From assembly GCF_037325665.1 (NCBI RefSeq), contig NC_090260.1:48432551-48496550 (forward strand): 64,000 bases of DNA, given 5' to 3'. Each line of letters begins with the position of its first letter. Position 1 is the first letter of the stretch. Positions 20,832 through 32,789 of this stretch are shown piece by piece. Origin of the DNA: Littorina saxatilis (Eukaryota; Mollusca; Gastropoda; Littorinimorpha; Littorinidae). The notes below the pieces were generated by a model. That model was not told the DNA's origin, ran no database searches, and was given only the letters and a program-made list of their open reading frames with translations. A program made the position numbers and the translations under genes.

Positions 20832-21490
20832 GAGAAGCCGTATCTATAGAGAGATAGATGACAGTGTATTTTTCGCGTGGCTATAAATTGATTCGACCTT
20901 TGCACTTTTACAGTGAGGATAATTTACGGGTCCAATTTACGTTCTGGACACTGCGGTGACCTTCTAAAAATAGTAACAGAACGCCGGAAATATCCAAAGA
21001 CGCCCCACTCATACCATAGTGCACCATACGAAGGAAGGGAGGTAAACGCTGAAAACCTGGAGAAGATGAGAAGATAAGGAAGAGTTACTTATAATGGTGA
21101 AATGAACACAAAAACAAAAATCGGTTCAGCGCTGCGCGCTGAGAGGACGTGTTGAAATATCTCATCGATGATATTGTGTCCGGGGTGTAGCTGAATACGG
21201 TGTCCAAATTTGAAAAAGATCCACCGAGAACTTTGGCTTTGGTGTGTCGGTATGGGGGCCCGGGTAGCTGAGGTGGAACCAAAATAGCTGAGGTGGAACC
21301 AAAATCGGTTCAGCGCTGCGCGCTGAGAGCACGTGTTGAAATATCGACCAGGTTGTGTCCTGTCCCGGGTCTACCTGAATATGCCCACCAAATTTGAAGC
21401 AGATCCATCGAGAACTTTGGCCGTGCATCGTGAACTCACACACAGACACACACACACACAGACACAAGTCGTATATATATATAGATACAC
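20387..21490. repeat. Composite repeat bounded by TA-rich ends
   Basis: It starts at TATATATAAGGAACTAGAAT followed by a CGGCTTCGCC-rich head, and ends at GACACAAGTCGTATATATAT. Inside, a unit of about 180 bp with GGTTCAGCGCTGCGCGCTGA and CGTGTTGAAATATC occurs twice (from about 21120 and 21304). A CA microsatellite lies at 20788-20824. The head-tail layout could be a non-autonomous Helitron or MITE, but no diagnostic end was found. Confidence 0.45.
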
Positions 21491-21790
21491 CCGGGTGGAT
21501 TTCCAGTAGGAAAGTACGATACCACTCAATCTCGCGCCAACCTAGTGACTGCCTTTACCCGATTTGAATAACCCTAGCTTTACTTCCCCTTCCAAAATGG
21601 TGGTTCGACAGGAGAATCTTTTGGAAATCCTGAATTCATGTGCGGCATTCAGCCAAGCAAACATGCTTCGGCGAGAAAGGCGGAGACTCGGAATGGATTT
21701 AGATAAAGAAACATGCCCTCCCCCCCCCCCCCCCCAATTTAAGACTTCCTCTCTTATAAAATAAACATGCATGCATGTTGTTCATAAGTC

Positions 21791-22439
21791 CAGTGATGTT
21801 CCGAGGCGTCGGTCATCGGTCATTATGACCGATTTAGGTTGTAAAATGACCGATTGCAAACACCTGTCCCGTCGAATGTCCGATCCGATCGCGAAGTCAG
21901 CGGTCATTGTCCGATAGTATTACGTCTCGAGCGGTCACTGCAAGAAGAATCTGTACAAACTGAAGTATCAAACCCCGTTAAAACGAGTTCGAATCGGGGC
22001 CTACTTGAACTTCAATTTTCACTCTCGGTCGAACAATAACACAAGGGACGCAACTCTCGACCAAACAATATTACAAGAGCCACAACTCTCGCTACTTTTG
22101 ACAGCGACACTTTACTTCCGCCGCCACATTTCTGCAAAGATGCCGAAGAAAAAGGTTTGCGTGGGAAAAGATCACTTATGACATTCTGAAGCATGTGTCT
22201 GTGTGTGTGAAAGTAACCTACTGAACACTGTTGCATTTAAAATATTAAAATAAATTTGGAACTGTTCAGTTTTTATTTGCCTTTATTCATATATTCTCAG
22301 TCATCTAAAAAGGTTAGGTGCCATGATTGGTTCGCTTGATCTGAATGTCCTATTGTTTTTCTGTAGTCAGGACATGTCCTATTATTTTTTTGATTCAGGA
22401 CATTTGTCCTGTTGCCTTCCAGTCCTAGGAACATCACTG
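21791..22439. mobile_element. MITE-like element with CAGTGATGTTCC ends
   Basis: The 649-bp segment begins CAGTGATGTTCC and ends GGAACATCACTG. A CAGTG start is typical of hAT-type elements, but the flanks do not show a clean 8-bp duplication. The interior has repeated GGTCATTNTCCGAT and AGGACATGTCCT words and no transposase. Confidence 0.6.
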
Positions 22440-22809
22440 ATAACCTCTGTAAATTTACTCTGACGTTAAGACTCCCTCCTTTTCAGACCAGATTTTCTCA
22501 AATTGTTGGAGGTCTTAAAAGGGGGGTTCCACTGTAGGTAAAACATATTTTTGAACAAATTTGACCCCACAATAGTGTACAGTATCTAAGGTTGATTATC
22601 AGTACTTTGGAAATGAGGGTGGATAGTCCTTGTGGAGTGTTCATACGAGATTAACATGGACGAAAGTGCACATCTTAGCATCAACAGTTCAGCCTCCATA
22701 AGCTTCATCTCACCTCACTGACACTCAAAAAGAAGATATAATTCGCTATTCGAAGACGAAAGATGCGCTCAGCCGAAAAATAAGATGGTTAACACCGGTT
22801 GTACAGCCT

Positions 22810-22830
22810 GGGGGGGGGGGGGGGGGGGGG
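22810..22830. repeat. Poly-G run, 21 bases
   Basis: This is an uninterrupted G21 tract on the plus strand, able to form G-quadruplexes. Confidence 0.97.
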
Positions 22831-22839
22831 CTCCATAAA

Positions 22840-23515
22840 CTACTCGTAGATTGTCCAACCATGCAGCGCCCGACACTATTGCTGGAGTAACTTGAATTTG
22901 AACTCGAGCAAGACTACCCGAAGTGAGAATTCAAGTTGCTCGGTGCGGGACTCACCAAGCGGAGTTCCACTTCCACCAGGCGGCTTTTCACGGATTGATA
23001 CCTTCTTGTATGCGTCACACACCCCGTGTCGTTTACCTTACATGATTTGCTTCACACAAGTGTGTGTGTGATCACTCAAAGATTCTATGACTGTCGTTTT
23101 ATAACGTTACTGTCGTGTACACTAAAGATGCGTCGATTCGCTACACCGTAAACAACGCGGTAGCGACCTCCCCTCCTCAGATGTCTTTGCAACAGATAAG
23201 ATAAAGTTGGTTAGTCTGAATCATAGATGAATACACATCTATGGTCTGAATCAAAAGGTACTTTACAAAACAAACTGATGGCCCCTTGCAGACAGCGTTC
23301 GTTCGTGTCACAGGCGACTTCCGGCTAGTTCATGACGGTGACCCGTGGAGAGGAAAAGCTTAATATTGTGGCTGACAAAGTACTCGACTTTATTTCTGTA
23401 TGACTAGGTAAGAGGCTTCATTTTTGGAAGAAGTGTCATAGACTTACGTTGATTTTCTTCACTTGGCTTAGCTGTTCCGGTCTGACTAATTACAACGCGA
23501 CCGCACGCGACCTTG
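22840..23515. other. No recognised feature
   Basis: No frame with a domain and no repeat family is recognised here. Confidence 0.4.
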
Positions 23516-23519
23516 CACT

Positions 23520-24175
23520 ACCTTGCGCGACCTCAAACTAAAGCATGTACATGTAATATTTTTATATAGTATCTTCACAACATTATCTGACTTTATACCA
23601 AGTTTTAAGTCAAAGAAATTAAAAATAACGGAGTTATAATGTATTTTGCGACGAGCTATCGAGCGAAAGTGAAACCATCGTGGTTCAGCGTCCGACCATG
23701 TTCGCATTGATTTAAGAACGTAGGATCAACCTCAACTAAATAATGTTCATGTAATATATTTATATATCTAGTATCTTCACAACATTATCATACTTTGTAC
23801 TAAGTTTTAAGTCAGAGATATAAAACATAAGGAAGTTATGATGTATTTTCGAAGAGCTAGCGAGAAAAAGTGCAAGCATCGGATATCTGCGTCCGACCAT
23901 GTTCGCATTGTTTTTTAGAATCGCAGGCACGACCATAAACTAAAGTATGGTTTTGAATATTCTTATATATTCAGTATCTGCACAACATCATCTGCCTTTA
24001 CACAGAGTTTTAAGTCACAGAAATAAAATATTATGGAGTGAAGAGCTAGCCAACGAAAGGGCAAGCCTAGGATTCCTGCCTCGGATCAAGTCCGCATTGT
24101 TTTTAGAAGCGCAGGCGCGAACTCAAACTTAAAGTATGTTAACGTAATATTGTTATATGTCCAGTATCGTCACAA
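23520..24175. repeat. Satellite-like tandem repeat, about 200-bp unit
   Basis: Four partial units share ATCTTCACAACATTAT (near 23572 and 23775, with variants near 23977 and 24168), AGTTTTAAGTCA, and GTCCGACCATGTTCGCATTG. The spacing is about 190-205 bp. Units have diverged by many substitutions, so the array is old. Confidence 0.8.
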
Positions 24176-24245
24176 CACTATGATGATAATCATGATAATC
24201 ATGATTATGATAATGTTAATCAGTGATGGTGATGGTGATACTCAC

Positions 24246-24635
24246 GATGCCGGGAGCTTCTTCTGCGTTCGTGGGCTGAAACTCCCACGTACACTCGTGT
24301 TTTTTGCACGAGTGGAATTTTACGTGTATGACCCGGCGTTTTTTACCCCGCCATTTGGGCAGCCATACGCCGTTTTCGGAGGAAGCATGCTGGGTATTTT
24401 CGTGTTTCTATAACCCACCGAACTCTGACATGGATTACAGGATCTTTTTCGTGCGCACTTGGTCTTGTGCTTGCGTGTAGGCCTACACACGGGGGTGTTC
24501 GGACACCGAGGAGAGTCTGCACACAAAGTTGACTCTGAGAAATAAATCTCTCGCCGAACGTGGGGACAAACTCACGCTGACAGCGGCCAACTGGATACAA
24601 ATCCAGCGCGCTACTGACTGAGCCACATCCCCGCC
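24246..24635 (-). mobile_element. tRNA-headed SINE, third family variant
   Basis: On the minus strand the head reads GGCGGGGATGTGGCTCAGTC, and the body includes the region that pairs with GAGTCTGCACACAAAGTTGA, as in family C at 30946-31348. The 5' body (CTCCCACGTACACTCGTG, AACCCACCGAACTCTGACAT) differs from family C. GAT-type microsatellite sequence borders its tail at 24180-24240. Confidence 0.7.
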
Positions 24636-24699
24636 CGAACGATGGGAGCAAAAGAGAGCGATAACTAGGAGAAAAAAAAGAACTAGCATATACAACACT

Positions 24700-24705
<6 letters not shown>

Positions 24706-24757
<52 letters not shown>

Positions 24758-25140
24758 GTCTGCGTGTGTGTGGGTGTGTGTAAGTGTTTATTTGTGTATA
24801 CGTGAGTGTTTGTGTGTGTATGTGTGCGGTGAGTGTGTGCCCGGTGTTTCCGTGTGTGTGTAGTGTGTGTGTTTGTGTGCGTGTGTTGTGTGCGTGGGTG
24901 TGTATGTATAAAGTGTGTGTGTGTGTGTTAGTGTTTGTATATGTGTTTGTGTGTGCGTATGTATTTGAGGTTTGAGTGTGCGTAAGTATGTGCGTTTGTG
25001 TGTGTTTGTGTGTTTGTGTGCATGTGCGTGTGTGTGTGTGTGCTAGTGTTTGTCACGATTTGTGTCAGTTGTGTGTGCGTCTGTATTTGAGGTTTGAGTG
25101 TGCGTAAGTGTGTGTATGTGTGTGTGTCAGTGTGTGTGCT
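24706..25140. repeat. CAA microsatellite followed by GT-rich array
   Basis: Uninterrupted CAA repeats run through 24706-24757. From about 24762 to 25135 imperfect GT, GTGTTT and GTGCGT repeats follow. Confidence 0.95.
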
Positions 25141-25539
25141 GTCCTCCCTCTGTGTTTGTACGGGCTTGGGACCGTTTTGACAAGACTGAATGTCAAAGCC
25201 ACATTAGGGACTTGGATTATCATAGTTTATAACAGGAGACAGATTGAATTCAACATTAAGCTAAAGGAGAATGTGGCTATGTGAGTCCCTTAATTAGACG
25301 TCGCGCGCTCTCGAAACAGGTCGTGCGCTGTTTTCATTTTTTGTTGGACATGGTCTGGTTGGACAAATATCCGCTACTTTTTCAGTTAAAGATGCCTCAT
25401 ATTGACACGCTCATAAGATTGAAGCTCATAAGATAATTGCCCATGTGATTTTGTTTATGTTTTGAGACAAACGCACAACACTTTCTTTGGTTTCTGAACA
25501 ATTTCATTTTAGTTATAAGTTGTACACTGCCTATCTCAA

Positions 25540-26172
25540 GGGGTGTCACTAAAACTCGAAAAGACGCGAAAAGACACGAAAAGACGCGAAAAGACACCTT
25601 CTTGTAACAATCACCTCCTTACTTTTCTTTTCTTTATTTGGTGTTTAACGTCGTTTTCAACCATTCAAGGTTATATCGCGACGGGGAAAGGGGGGAGATG
25701 GGATAGAGCCACTTGTCAATTGTTTCTTGTTCACAAAAGCACCAATCAAAAATTTGCTCCAGGGGCTTGCAACGGAATTCGCTATCTCTTAAATGAGGCT
25801 TTGATCTGAGCGCATCAAACATTCCCACACGAACGTGTTATCAGCGGCTACCCCGGGTAACTCATAAAAGTTACGCAACTGACCACACGCCAGCTGAGCT
25901 GGTATTCTATACATCCGATCCGACAAAGGAATTAACATCTACTTGACAAAATGCCGATTCCCCCAACATACCCAGTCAAGCTGGCGCCACATTACATTAC
26001 AACCACCTGGAGCCCAAGCGATCCGTTTATGGCGAGCTTTTCACAAATGACCGCCCACTTCAAACAGATAAAAACTTCCTTCACCCAAAGGAGACTGTTA
26101 ATTGTGTGCAGCTGGCTGGACACGGCTAGCGAATACCAACACACATCCACACACACACCCTCGTATACACAC

Positions 26173-26203
<31 letters not shown>

Positions 26204-26209
26204 TGCGAA

Positions 26210-26290
<81 letters not shown>

Positions 26291-26372
26291 TGCATGTTTT
26301 GATGATTGTTTATATTAAATCACCAATCTCGACATGTACCAGGACTTTTCGCGTCTTTTCGCGTTTTAGTGA
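25540..26372. mobile_element. MITE-like element with GTGTCACTAAAAC inverted ends
   Basis: The left end GTGTCACTAAAACTCGAAAA and the inverse right end GTGTCACTAAAACGCGAAAA are followed by GACGCGAAAAG words. The element lies inside a 35-bp tandem array, the units of which continue on both sides. It has no transposase and includes a family-B SINE fragment (25626-25777), a CA run (26150-26202) and a GA run (26212-26288). Confidence 0.65.
25626..25777 (-). mobile_element. Family-B SINE, 3' half
   Basis: The fragment matches the tail and middle of the full copy at 52596-52959, with GGTTATATCGCGACGGGGAA, GAGCCACTTGTCAATTG and CAGGGGCTTGCAACG. Confidence 0.85.
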
Positions 26373-26535
26373 CACTGCCTATCTCAAGCAGATAGTTATA
26401 AGTTGTACACTGCCTCTCTCAAGCAGATAGTTATAAGTTGTACACTGCCTATCTCAAGCAGATAGTTATAAGTTGTACACTGCCTCTCTCAAGCAGATAG
26501 TTATAAGTTGTACACTGCCTATCTCAAGCAGAGAC
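26371..26535. repeat. 35-bp tandem repeat, about 5 units
   Basis: The unit reads approximately GATAGTTATAAGTTGTACAC followed by TGCCTATCTCAAGCA. One further unit at 25510-25539 lies on the other side of the inserted element. Confidence 0.9.
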
Positions 26536-26694
26536 AGGTGATACACGTGAGATAAACAGCTGACAGCAAAATTTTTAATCAGCAAAACTGTATAACAACC
26601 CGCAAAGAGCTTTTGCATACTTTGACATTCTCAAAATAAATCTTCTTGTATCATGATGAAAAGAAACAATATAGGCAGTTTTGCTGACGTTACT

Positions 26695-27015
26695 GTGGCA
26701 ATGGTTTTCGATGTACCCTTGCCGGCTGCTTGCTTCTCTCTTCCCAAATAGTTTTGACTAATGTATAACGGCCTACTGCATGCTATAAGATGCAAGCGCC
26801 TTGCAAGTCACCCAATGTACCCTTGCCGGCTGCTTGCTTCTCTCTTCCCAAATAGCTTTAATTGATGTTACGTGTAACGGCCTACTGCATGCTATAAGAT
26901 GCAAGCGCCTTGCAAGTCACCCAATGTACCCTTGCCGGCTGCTTGCTTCTCTCTTCCACATTAGTTTTGACTGATGTATAACGGCCAACTCATTTAAGGT
27001 GCCAGCGCCACGCAA
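26695..27015. repeat. 107-bp tandem repeat, three units
   Basis: Each unit contains AATGTACCCTTGCCGGCTGC, then TTGCTTCTCTCTTCC, and a conserved CTATAAGATGCAAGCGCC region. The third unit is diverged. Confidence 0.88.
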
Positions 27016-27218
27016 GCACCCCAAATTTTGTTGACTATAACGTGCATCTAATCATATTTAATGGTGCCAGCTTCAATCACCAACGTAACTCCCCATAGCC
27101 AGGCCAACCTGAACTTTCATTGTTAACGGTTACTCGCTTCTTACTCCCCTAATTGTTTATCGCAAACGCCTACCTAGAAGAATTAAGCACAAATCAGTTA
27201 CAATTCACTGAGCATCGG

Positions 27219-27953
27219 TCACTTCTTTGATGGGGTGCAACTCCACTTCACGGACTTCGTGGAACGAACGCGGGTACGCTGGCCTGGCTTCTTGGCAGTG
27301 GGTGCTGTCTTTGTGATGGTCAGCTTCCCGTCTGTTGACGTCACAGTCTCGTGACCACTCGGCCGCCGATATTTCAAGAAACGCTGGAAGATCGCGTCTT
27401 GCTCATCTTTTGTTTTCTGATGCCAAGCCATATCGGTCCCTCTGAATTTTGCGTGGTAGCCTGGCAGTTCGTAGTTGCCTTGTCCGTGGAGGGCTCGCCG
27501 CATGTCTGAATACTGAAGTCGGACTAGGACATGGAGTCGCTCTGCGAGTTCAGGGAGGCGCTGCGTCTTCCACTGCAAGGACAACTTCAAAATGTGGTTC
27601 ATGGACTCGCAGGCGTTGTTCGTCCACATCTTTCCAACATGTCCTGATTTGGAAGGGGTGAAAACGTAGTCTTTCAGCATTCGCTGGACATGGTGAAAAT
27701 ACTTGGCAAAGCCTGGCAAATGCTCCCTGTAGTCTGACAGCAGCTCCATGCATCTCAAGTCAAACGATGCATCGTCCTCTGATTGAAGCAAACCCCCTTG
27801 ACCAAAAATGCTGTTCAACACTGTGGTAATCTTGTCAACGAAGAAGGTGACGCAAAATAAAGGGTGGGTGTTTGACAACCTCACCCGACTTGATGGACAC
27901 GCGCGATGCTTAGCCTCACTCTGGATTTCGCGTCTATAACCATGAGAGCCCAT
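27219..27953 (-). CDS. MULE-like transposase fragment or domesticated derivative
   Basis: This frame of 244 residues starts at an ATG and ends in a basic tail (TKKPGQ-like, with many Lys and Arg). Around residues 105-165 it contains WTNNACESMNHILK followed by LPELAERLHVLVRLQYSD. That arrangement resembles the part after the catalytic domain of MULE-type transposases, which often read TNN...ES.N. The catalytic Asp region itself is not recognisable, so the frame is at best the C-terminal part of a longer protein. The first ~35 residues look unrelated and may be intron or flank. No terminal inverted repeats were found nearby. A tandem repeat array lies just downstream. The family call is inference from one motif. 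Confidence 0.5.
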   Translation of the reverse strand: MGSHGYRREIQSEAKHRACPSSRVRLSNTHPLFCVTFFVDKITTVLNSIFGQGGLLQSEDDASFDLRCMELLSDYREHLPGFAKYFHHVQRMLKDYVFTPSKSGHVGKMWTNNACESMNHILKLSLQWKTQRLPELAERLHVLVRLQYSDMRRALHGQGNYELPGYHAKFRGTDMAWHQKTKDEQDAIFQRFLKYRRPSGHETVTSTDGKLTITKTAPTAKKPGQRTRVRSTKSVKWSCTPSKK

Positions 27954-28259
27954 TGTTTATGTCCGGTGTTACGATGAACGGAAACAGTTGACACACCGGA
28001 AGTAGGGTTTCGGCCAGTAGGGTTTCAAACTGTCCAATAGGCACGGAACCCAACCCCCATCCTACTGTTACGCGAGCACTCAAGTTGACACGATTGAAAT
28101 CGCCCTTGTTAAAATGACAAGCCAAATTGTGGATGAGGCACTTAATTTGTCATAATGCCCTTATCGACTTCAAGTTGGTCCCAAAGAAATATTACATGTC
28201 GCCTACATACTATTCAGTCCAGACACGAGACAATTTTGCCGAAAGTGTAACATTGACTT

Positions 28260-28625
28260 GCTGTTGTTGTTGTTGTTGTTGTTGTTGTACATGCTGGCTG
28301 CTCACGCACACACACACACAAACACACACGCACACACACATGCAATTGACTTGTACAAGTTGGCCGCTCAGTCACGCACACACACACACACACACACATA
28401 AACAAACACACACACACACACACACACACACATGCACACAAACACACACATATACGCGCGCACGCACGCACGTATGCCGGAACGCACGCATAGGCCCACA
28501 CACACTGACGCACACACACACACACCGGAACGAACGCCCACACACATTCACACACATACACGGCACACACACACACAAACACTGACACGCACGTATCACC
28601 GAAACGCACGCCAACACACACTGAC

Positions 28626-28670
<45 letters not shown>
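28260..28670. repeat. Microsatellite cluster: (TGT)n then CA-rich arrays
   Basis: TTG/TGT repeats at 28261-28289 are followed by several CA arrays to about 28667, broken by ACGCACG and GAACGCACG words. Frames across it are low-complexity Thr-His or Val-Cys runs and not genes. Confidence 0.95.
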
Positions 28671-28731
28671 GAATCATGTGTTGTACAAAACGTTGACTCA
28701 TCAGGCCAGGAATACAAAGCAAACTGTCATA

Positions 28732-30362
28732 CACTACTCACAAAAAGTTAAGGATCACTATGAGAAAACAGGTGCTCAATAAAATCAGTTCGCTACTGTT
28801 ATTTCTTTCTCAGTCAAACCAAATTGTTATGAATTCTTGTTCAGCTGTAAGTGGGCGATGTTGTGTTAGTGGGAAAATTGCACGGGATTCTCTACTACTG
28901 AGCTTGGTAGCAAAAGAAAAAGCGGAAACTTGCGAAAAAGGACCTTGTTTTGGACCGTTCAGTCCGTACACATTGCACAAGCCACATGGAAAAACCATCA
29001 TGCACGTGCAAGCACTGGTGTTTATGTGTGAGATGCTGTCACTTGCTTGGCTTTTTGAGAAGACATACCACCAGTATTAGGCATTATCTGACAATGCCTC
29101 CACGACGAAAATTGAACGAGTTTGAGAGGGGACGAGCTGTTGCATGGTTCCAAGATGGTGTCCCCAAGCGAGAAGTGGCCAGGCGACTTCACGTGTCCAT
29201 CTCGGTCATTGTCAGACTGATTTAACGTTTCACAGCCACTGGGAGGGTCCCGGGAAGACGCAGACCTCGGCGACCAAAGAAGACAACTCCACGTGAAGAT
29301 CGTCTCATTGAACGACTAGCCTTGCAAACAAGAACAGCCTCTTCCAGCATTATTCGAAGGCAGCTGAGGGTGGCTACTAACACCAACATCAGCCAGCAGA
29401 CCATACGGAATCGCCTTCATCGGTTTAACCTCCGTTCTCGTCGCCCAGCTGTACGGCCACGCTTAACTCCAGCCCATAGGGCAGCACGCCGCGCCTTCTG
29501 CAGACGTCACGTGAGGTGGACACGTCAGCAATGGTCCCAGGTCCTGTTCAGTGTTGAATCACGCTTCACCCTGAACCACAACGACGACCGACTGAGGGTC
29601 TGGATGCGCCAAGGGGAACGCTACATTGCCGCCACTGTCCAAGAAAGGGTAGCCTTTGGTGGAGGTTCTGTAATGGTCTGGGGGGCCTTCAGCCTTCACC
29701 ACAGAACACACTTGTTTCAAGTACAGGGTAACCTGACTGGCCTCCGATACCGGGATGAGATCCTTTGACCGCTGGCTGTGCCTACACTGCAGCAGATGGG
29801 ACCGCAGGCTGTCTACCAGGATGACAACGCTCGCCCCCGCAGGGCAAGGGTGGTCAACGACTTCCTGCAGCAGTCTGGAGTCAACAGAATGGAGTGGCCA
29901 GCATGCAGTCCCGATCTCAACCCGATTGAGAACCTCTGGGATGAGTTGGATCGCAAAGTGAGGAGCAACCACCCCCCTCCCAGGGATGTCCAGCACCTCT
30001 ACCAGATGCTGCAGGCTGAGTGGTAGGCACTTCCACAGAGGATCTTCACCACACTGGTCAACGCTATGAGGACTCGCTGCGTCGAGTGCCAGAACAGCCA
30101 GGGCGGTTACACGCATTACTGAACTTTTGGGAGCATCTGAATGCCATGTCTTCGGATTTCAACGACTTTGTGAAATTAAATTTCGATACGTACACACTTT
30201 GATAAAATGTACAGACCAAACGATTGTTCGAAATTGAAGGAAATGTTGTATCTTTATCACTAAAGCATTGAATTAAACGTTTGCCAAATACCAACGCATT
30301 TGCTTTCTTATTTGGAAAGTTATGAACTTGTGTGCAAGTGATCCTTAACTTTTTGTGAGTAG
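28732..30362 (+). mobile_element. Tc1-like DNA transposon, inactive copy
   Basis: The left end reads CACTACTCACAAAAAGTTAA then GGATCACT, and the right end is its near-perfect inverse at about 30337-30360. A TA precedes the left end, and the right junction is altered. The ends resemble those of the element at 33369-34982 (CACAAAAAGTYAAGGA), so the two belong to related families. Confidence 0.88.
29094..30122 (+). pseudogene. Tc1 DD34E transposase pseudogene
   Basis: A single reading frame runs from the ATG at 29094 to the stop at 30120-30122 with no frameshift. Stop codons interrupt it at 29223 (TAA), 29766 (TGA) and 30024 (TAG). Each fits a single C-to-T change (CAA, CGA, CAG). The protein shows a helix-turn-helix region (KREVARRLHVSISVIVRLI), then RRPRRPKK, then the DDE core. 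The first catalytic Asp is lost: FSVES stands where the family has FSDES. The second Asp (YQDDNARP) and the Glu (DLNPIENLWDELD) remain, 34 residues apart. It is 342 codons long, normal for the family, and inactive. Confidence 0.92.
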
Positions 30363-30369
30363 CTTACTA

Positions 30370-30938
30370 AAAAAGTCTCCGTAAACGACAACGTTCCTGC
30401 GTTAATCAAAGTCACAAACAAGATATTTCCTCATCCAATTTTCCCCAATAACGTTATTAGAAATAAGCCCGTTTACAAACGATCACCACAGACCGCAAGC
30501 TCTTTTACCTAAATTCCTTTAACGTAAAGCTAGGATAAGTCAGAGAAAACATTTCACTTCGAACTTCGTTAATCACAGAAAACACAATTTATCATTATAA
30601 ACATTAGCGACTTTCTCGCGTCTACAAGTCATTGCTGTACGTTTCACAAAACTAGAATAGTTGAACACACAATAAAGAAGCACAACAACATGTCAGACTT
30701 CAACTCAAGTTATACATAAACAACTCACAAAGTCATTACAAAATGGCGACCAAAATACAACACAAACAAGTAACAACAAAATTACCTTATGCGCTGTGTG
30801 GGTTGACCAGAGTACCAAAACTGTAGCCTCTCAACAAAGGGCACAAAACAATTCACAACCTTCAATAAAACTGTATCCAAAACACGTTCACGTTGACAAT
30901 ATCCAAACTGTTCACGTTGACTTTAAAACATTACAAGA
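30370..30938. other. No recognised feature
   Basis: This AT-rich sequence has no supported gene. It precedes the family-C SINE and the receptor-half-site repeats, and could be the distal part of a larger repeat. Confidence 0.4.
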
Positions 30939-30945
30939 AGAACTC

Positions 30946-31348
30946 AATCAATCAATGAGGCTTATATCGCGCATATTCCGTGGGTACAGTTCTAGGCGCT
31001 CTGCAGTGATGCCGTGTGAGATGAAATTTTATACGGCCAGTAGATTGCAGCCATTTTGGCGCATATTTACCTTTCGCGGCCTATTATTCCAAGTCACACG
31101 GGTATAGGTAGACAATTATTAACTGTGCCTAAGCAATTTTGCCAGGAAAGACCCTTTTGTCAATCGTGGGATCTTTAACGTGCACACCCAATGTAGTGTA
31201 CACGGGGGGAGGGTTCGGACACCAAAGAGAGTCTGCACACAAAGTTGACTCTGAAATAAATTTCCGCCGAACCTGGGATCGAACTCACGCTGACAGCGGC
31301 CAACTGAATACAAATCCAGCGCGCTACCAACTGAGCTATATCCCCGCC
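30946..31348 (-). mobile_element. tRNA-headed SINE, family C, full length
   Basis: On the minus strand the head begins GGCGGGGATATAGCTCAGTT, with A box TAGCTCAGTTGGTAG and B box GTTCGATCCC. The tail is an ATTGATTGATT repeat. The 7-bp target duplication AGAACTC lies at 30939-30945 and 31349-31355. A second copy is at 38723-39143. Confidence 0.92.
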
Positions 31349-31439
31349 AGAACTCCACCAGCTCACTTGCTAACTTTGATACGTTACATAAAACATCCAA
31401 CCTCTTCCATAACAAGAAGGGCAAAGCCCACACGACTCA

Positions 31440-32530
31440 CATGCTGAACAGACCTTGATCTTTCTTTCAGAATAATTTTACAATAATTTTACAATAAAAC
31501 TGAGAAAAACAATATTTATTCAGTAAAGAAAATAATTACAGAAAACTTGGAACTTGAAGATATGTAACCTAACGTGAGTTAGTATGAAAATATAATGTAT
31601 TTCCCTCATACATATATGTAGTTTTGGAAGAGTTATTTTCAATAGTTCAAGGTCAAGGTCACTTCAAAATATATACATTTCAACTTTGAAGGACCCTTGC
31701 GATCTTGACCTTGAAGCAAGGTCAACCAAACTGGTGTCCAAAGATAGGGCTTACTTTGCCCTGTATAGCATACATAGCTAAGGTTGCCATTCTCAATAAC
31801 TTCAGAAAAAACTGTGAAAATGTGAAAAACAATCGTTTTTAAGACAACAATTATGGCCCCTGTGACCTTGACGTGAGGTCAAGTTGCCAAACATGTTTCT
31901 GAAGATCTTGTAACCATACACCATCAGGCCACAATTGGTGTTGATAGACTTAATAGTGTCCAAGAAAAGGTTTCACAGACGGACGGGGGGGACGGACGCC
32001 CGGACGCCCGGAAGGACAGGCGGACGATGTCGGTGAGTATATAGACTCACTTTTGTAAGTATAATGTATTTCCCTCACACATATGTAGATTTGGAAGAGT
32101 TACCTTCAATAGTTCAAGGTCAAGGTCACTTCAAACCATGTATACAATCCAACTTTGCGACCTTGAAGCAAGGTCAACCAAACTGGTGTCCAAAGATAGG
32201 GCTTACATTGCCCTGTATAGTATACATAGCTAAGGTTGCCATTCTCGATAACTTCAGAAAAAAATGCGAAAATGTGAAAAATGGTCGTTTTTAAGACAAC
32301 AATTACGGCCCCTGTGACCTTGAACTTGAAGTGAGGTCAAGTTGCCGCACATGTTTTTTGAGATCTTGTAACCATACACCATCGGGCCACAACAGGTGTT
32401 GATAGCCTTAATAGTGTCCAAGAAAATCCAACGTTAAAGTTTTCCAGACGGACGGACGGACGGACGCCGGGACGGACGGACGGACGGACGACTCGGGTGA
32501 GTACATAGACTCACTTTTGCTTCGCACGTG
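31440..32530. repeat. Tandem pair of receptor-half-site repeats
   Basis: Two units (about 31490-32040 and 32055-32530) share TATAATGTATTTCCCTCA, overlapping TCAAGGTCA motifs, CCAAACTGGTGTCCAAAGAT, and a GGACGGACGG tract before TAGACTCACTTTTG. A third copy lies at 44790-45600. No protein is encoded. Confidence 0.8.
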
Positions 32531-32789
32531 AGTCAAAAACCCTCAGCTCGACTGAAGAGAGGAAGTCAAACAGTAGTATTTATAGAAACAAAAACCTAAC
32601 ATGGAATAGTTATTTAAAGGTAAAAGGTCACCATATATTGACCAACCAACAACATTCCTAAGACAGAATCGGGGGAGACTACTATTTTACAACCAATCAG
32701 TAACCGATCACGCACTTCGTGCATGCTCAAAACTTAAAACGGTATATCAGTTTTACAGAAAGAAGATCAAGGAACAAGCTGACATTAAA

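Noticed and set aside
28127-28782. Open frames rich in Thr-His or Cys-Val over the CA arrays
   Set aside because: They are low-complexity products of the CA microsatellite cluster.
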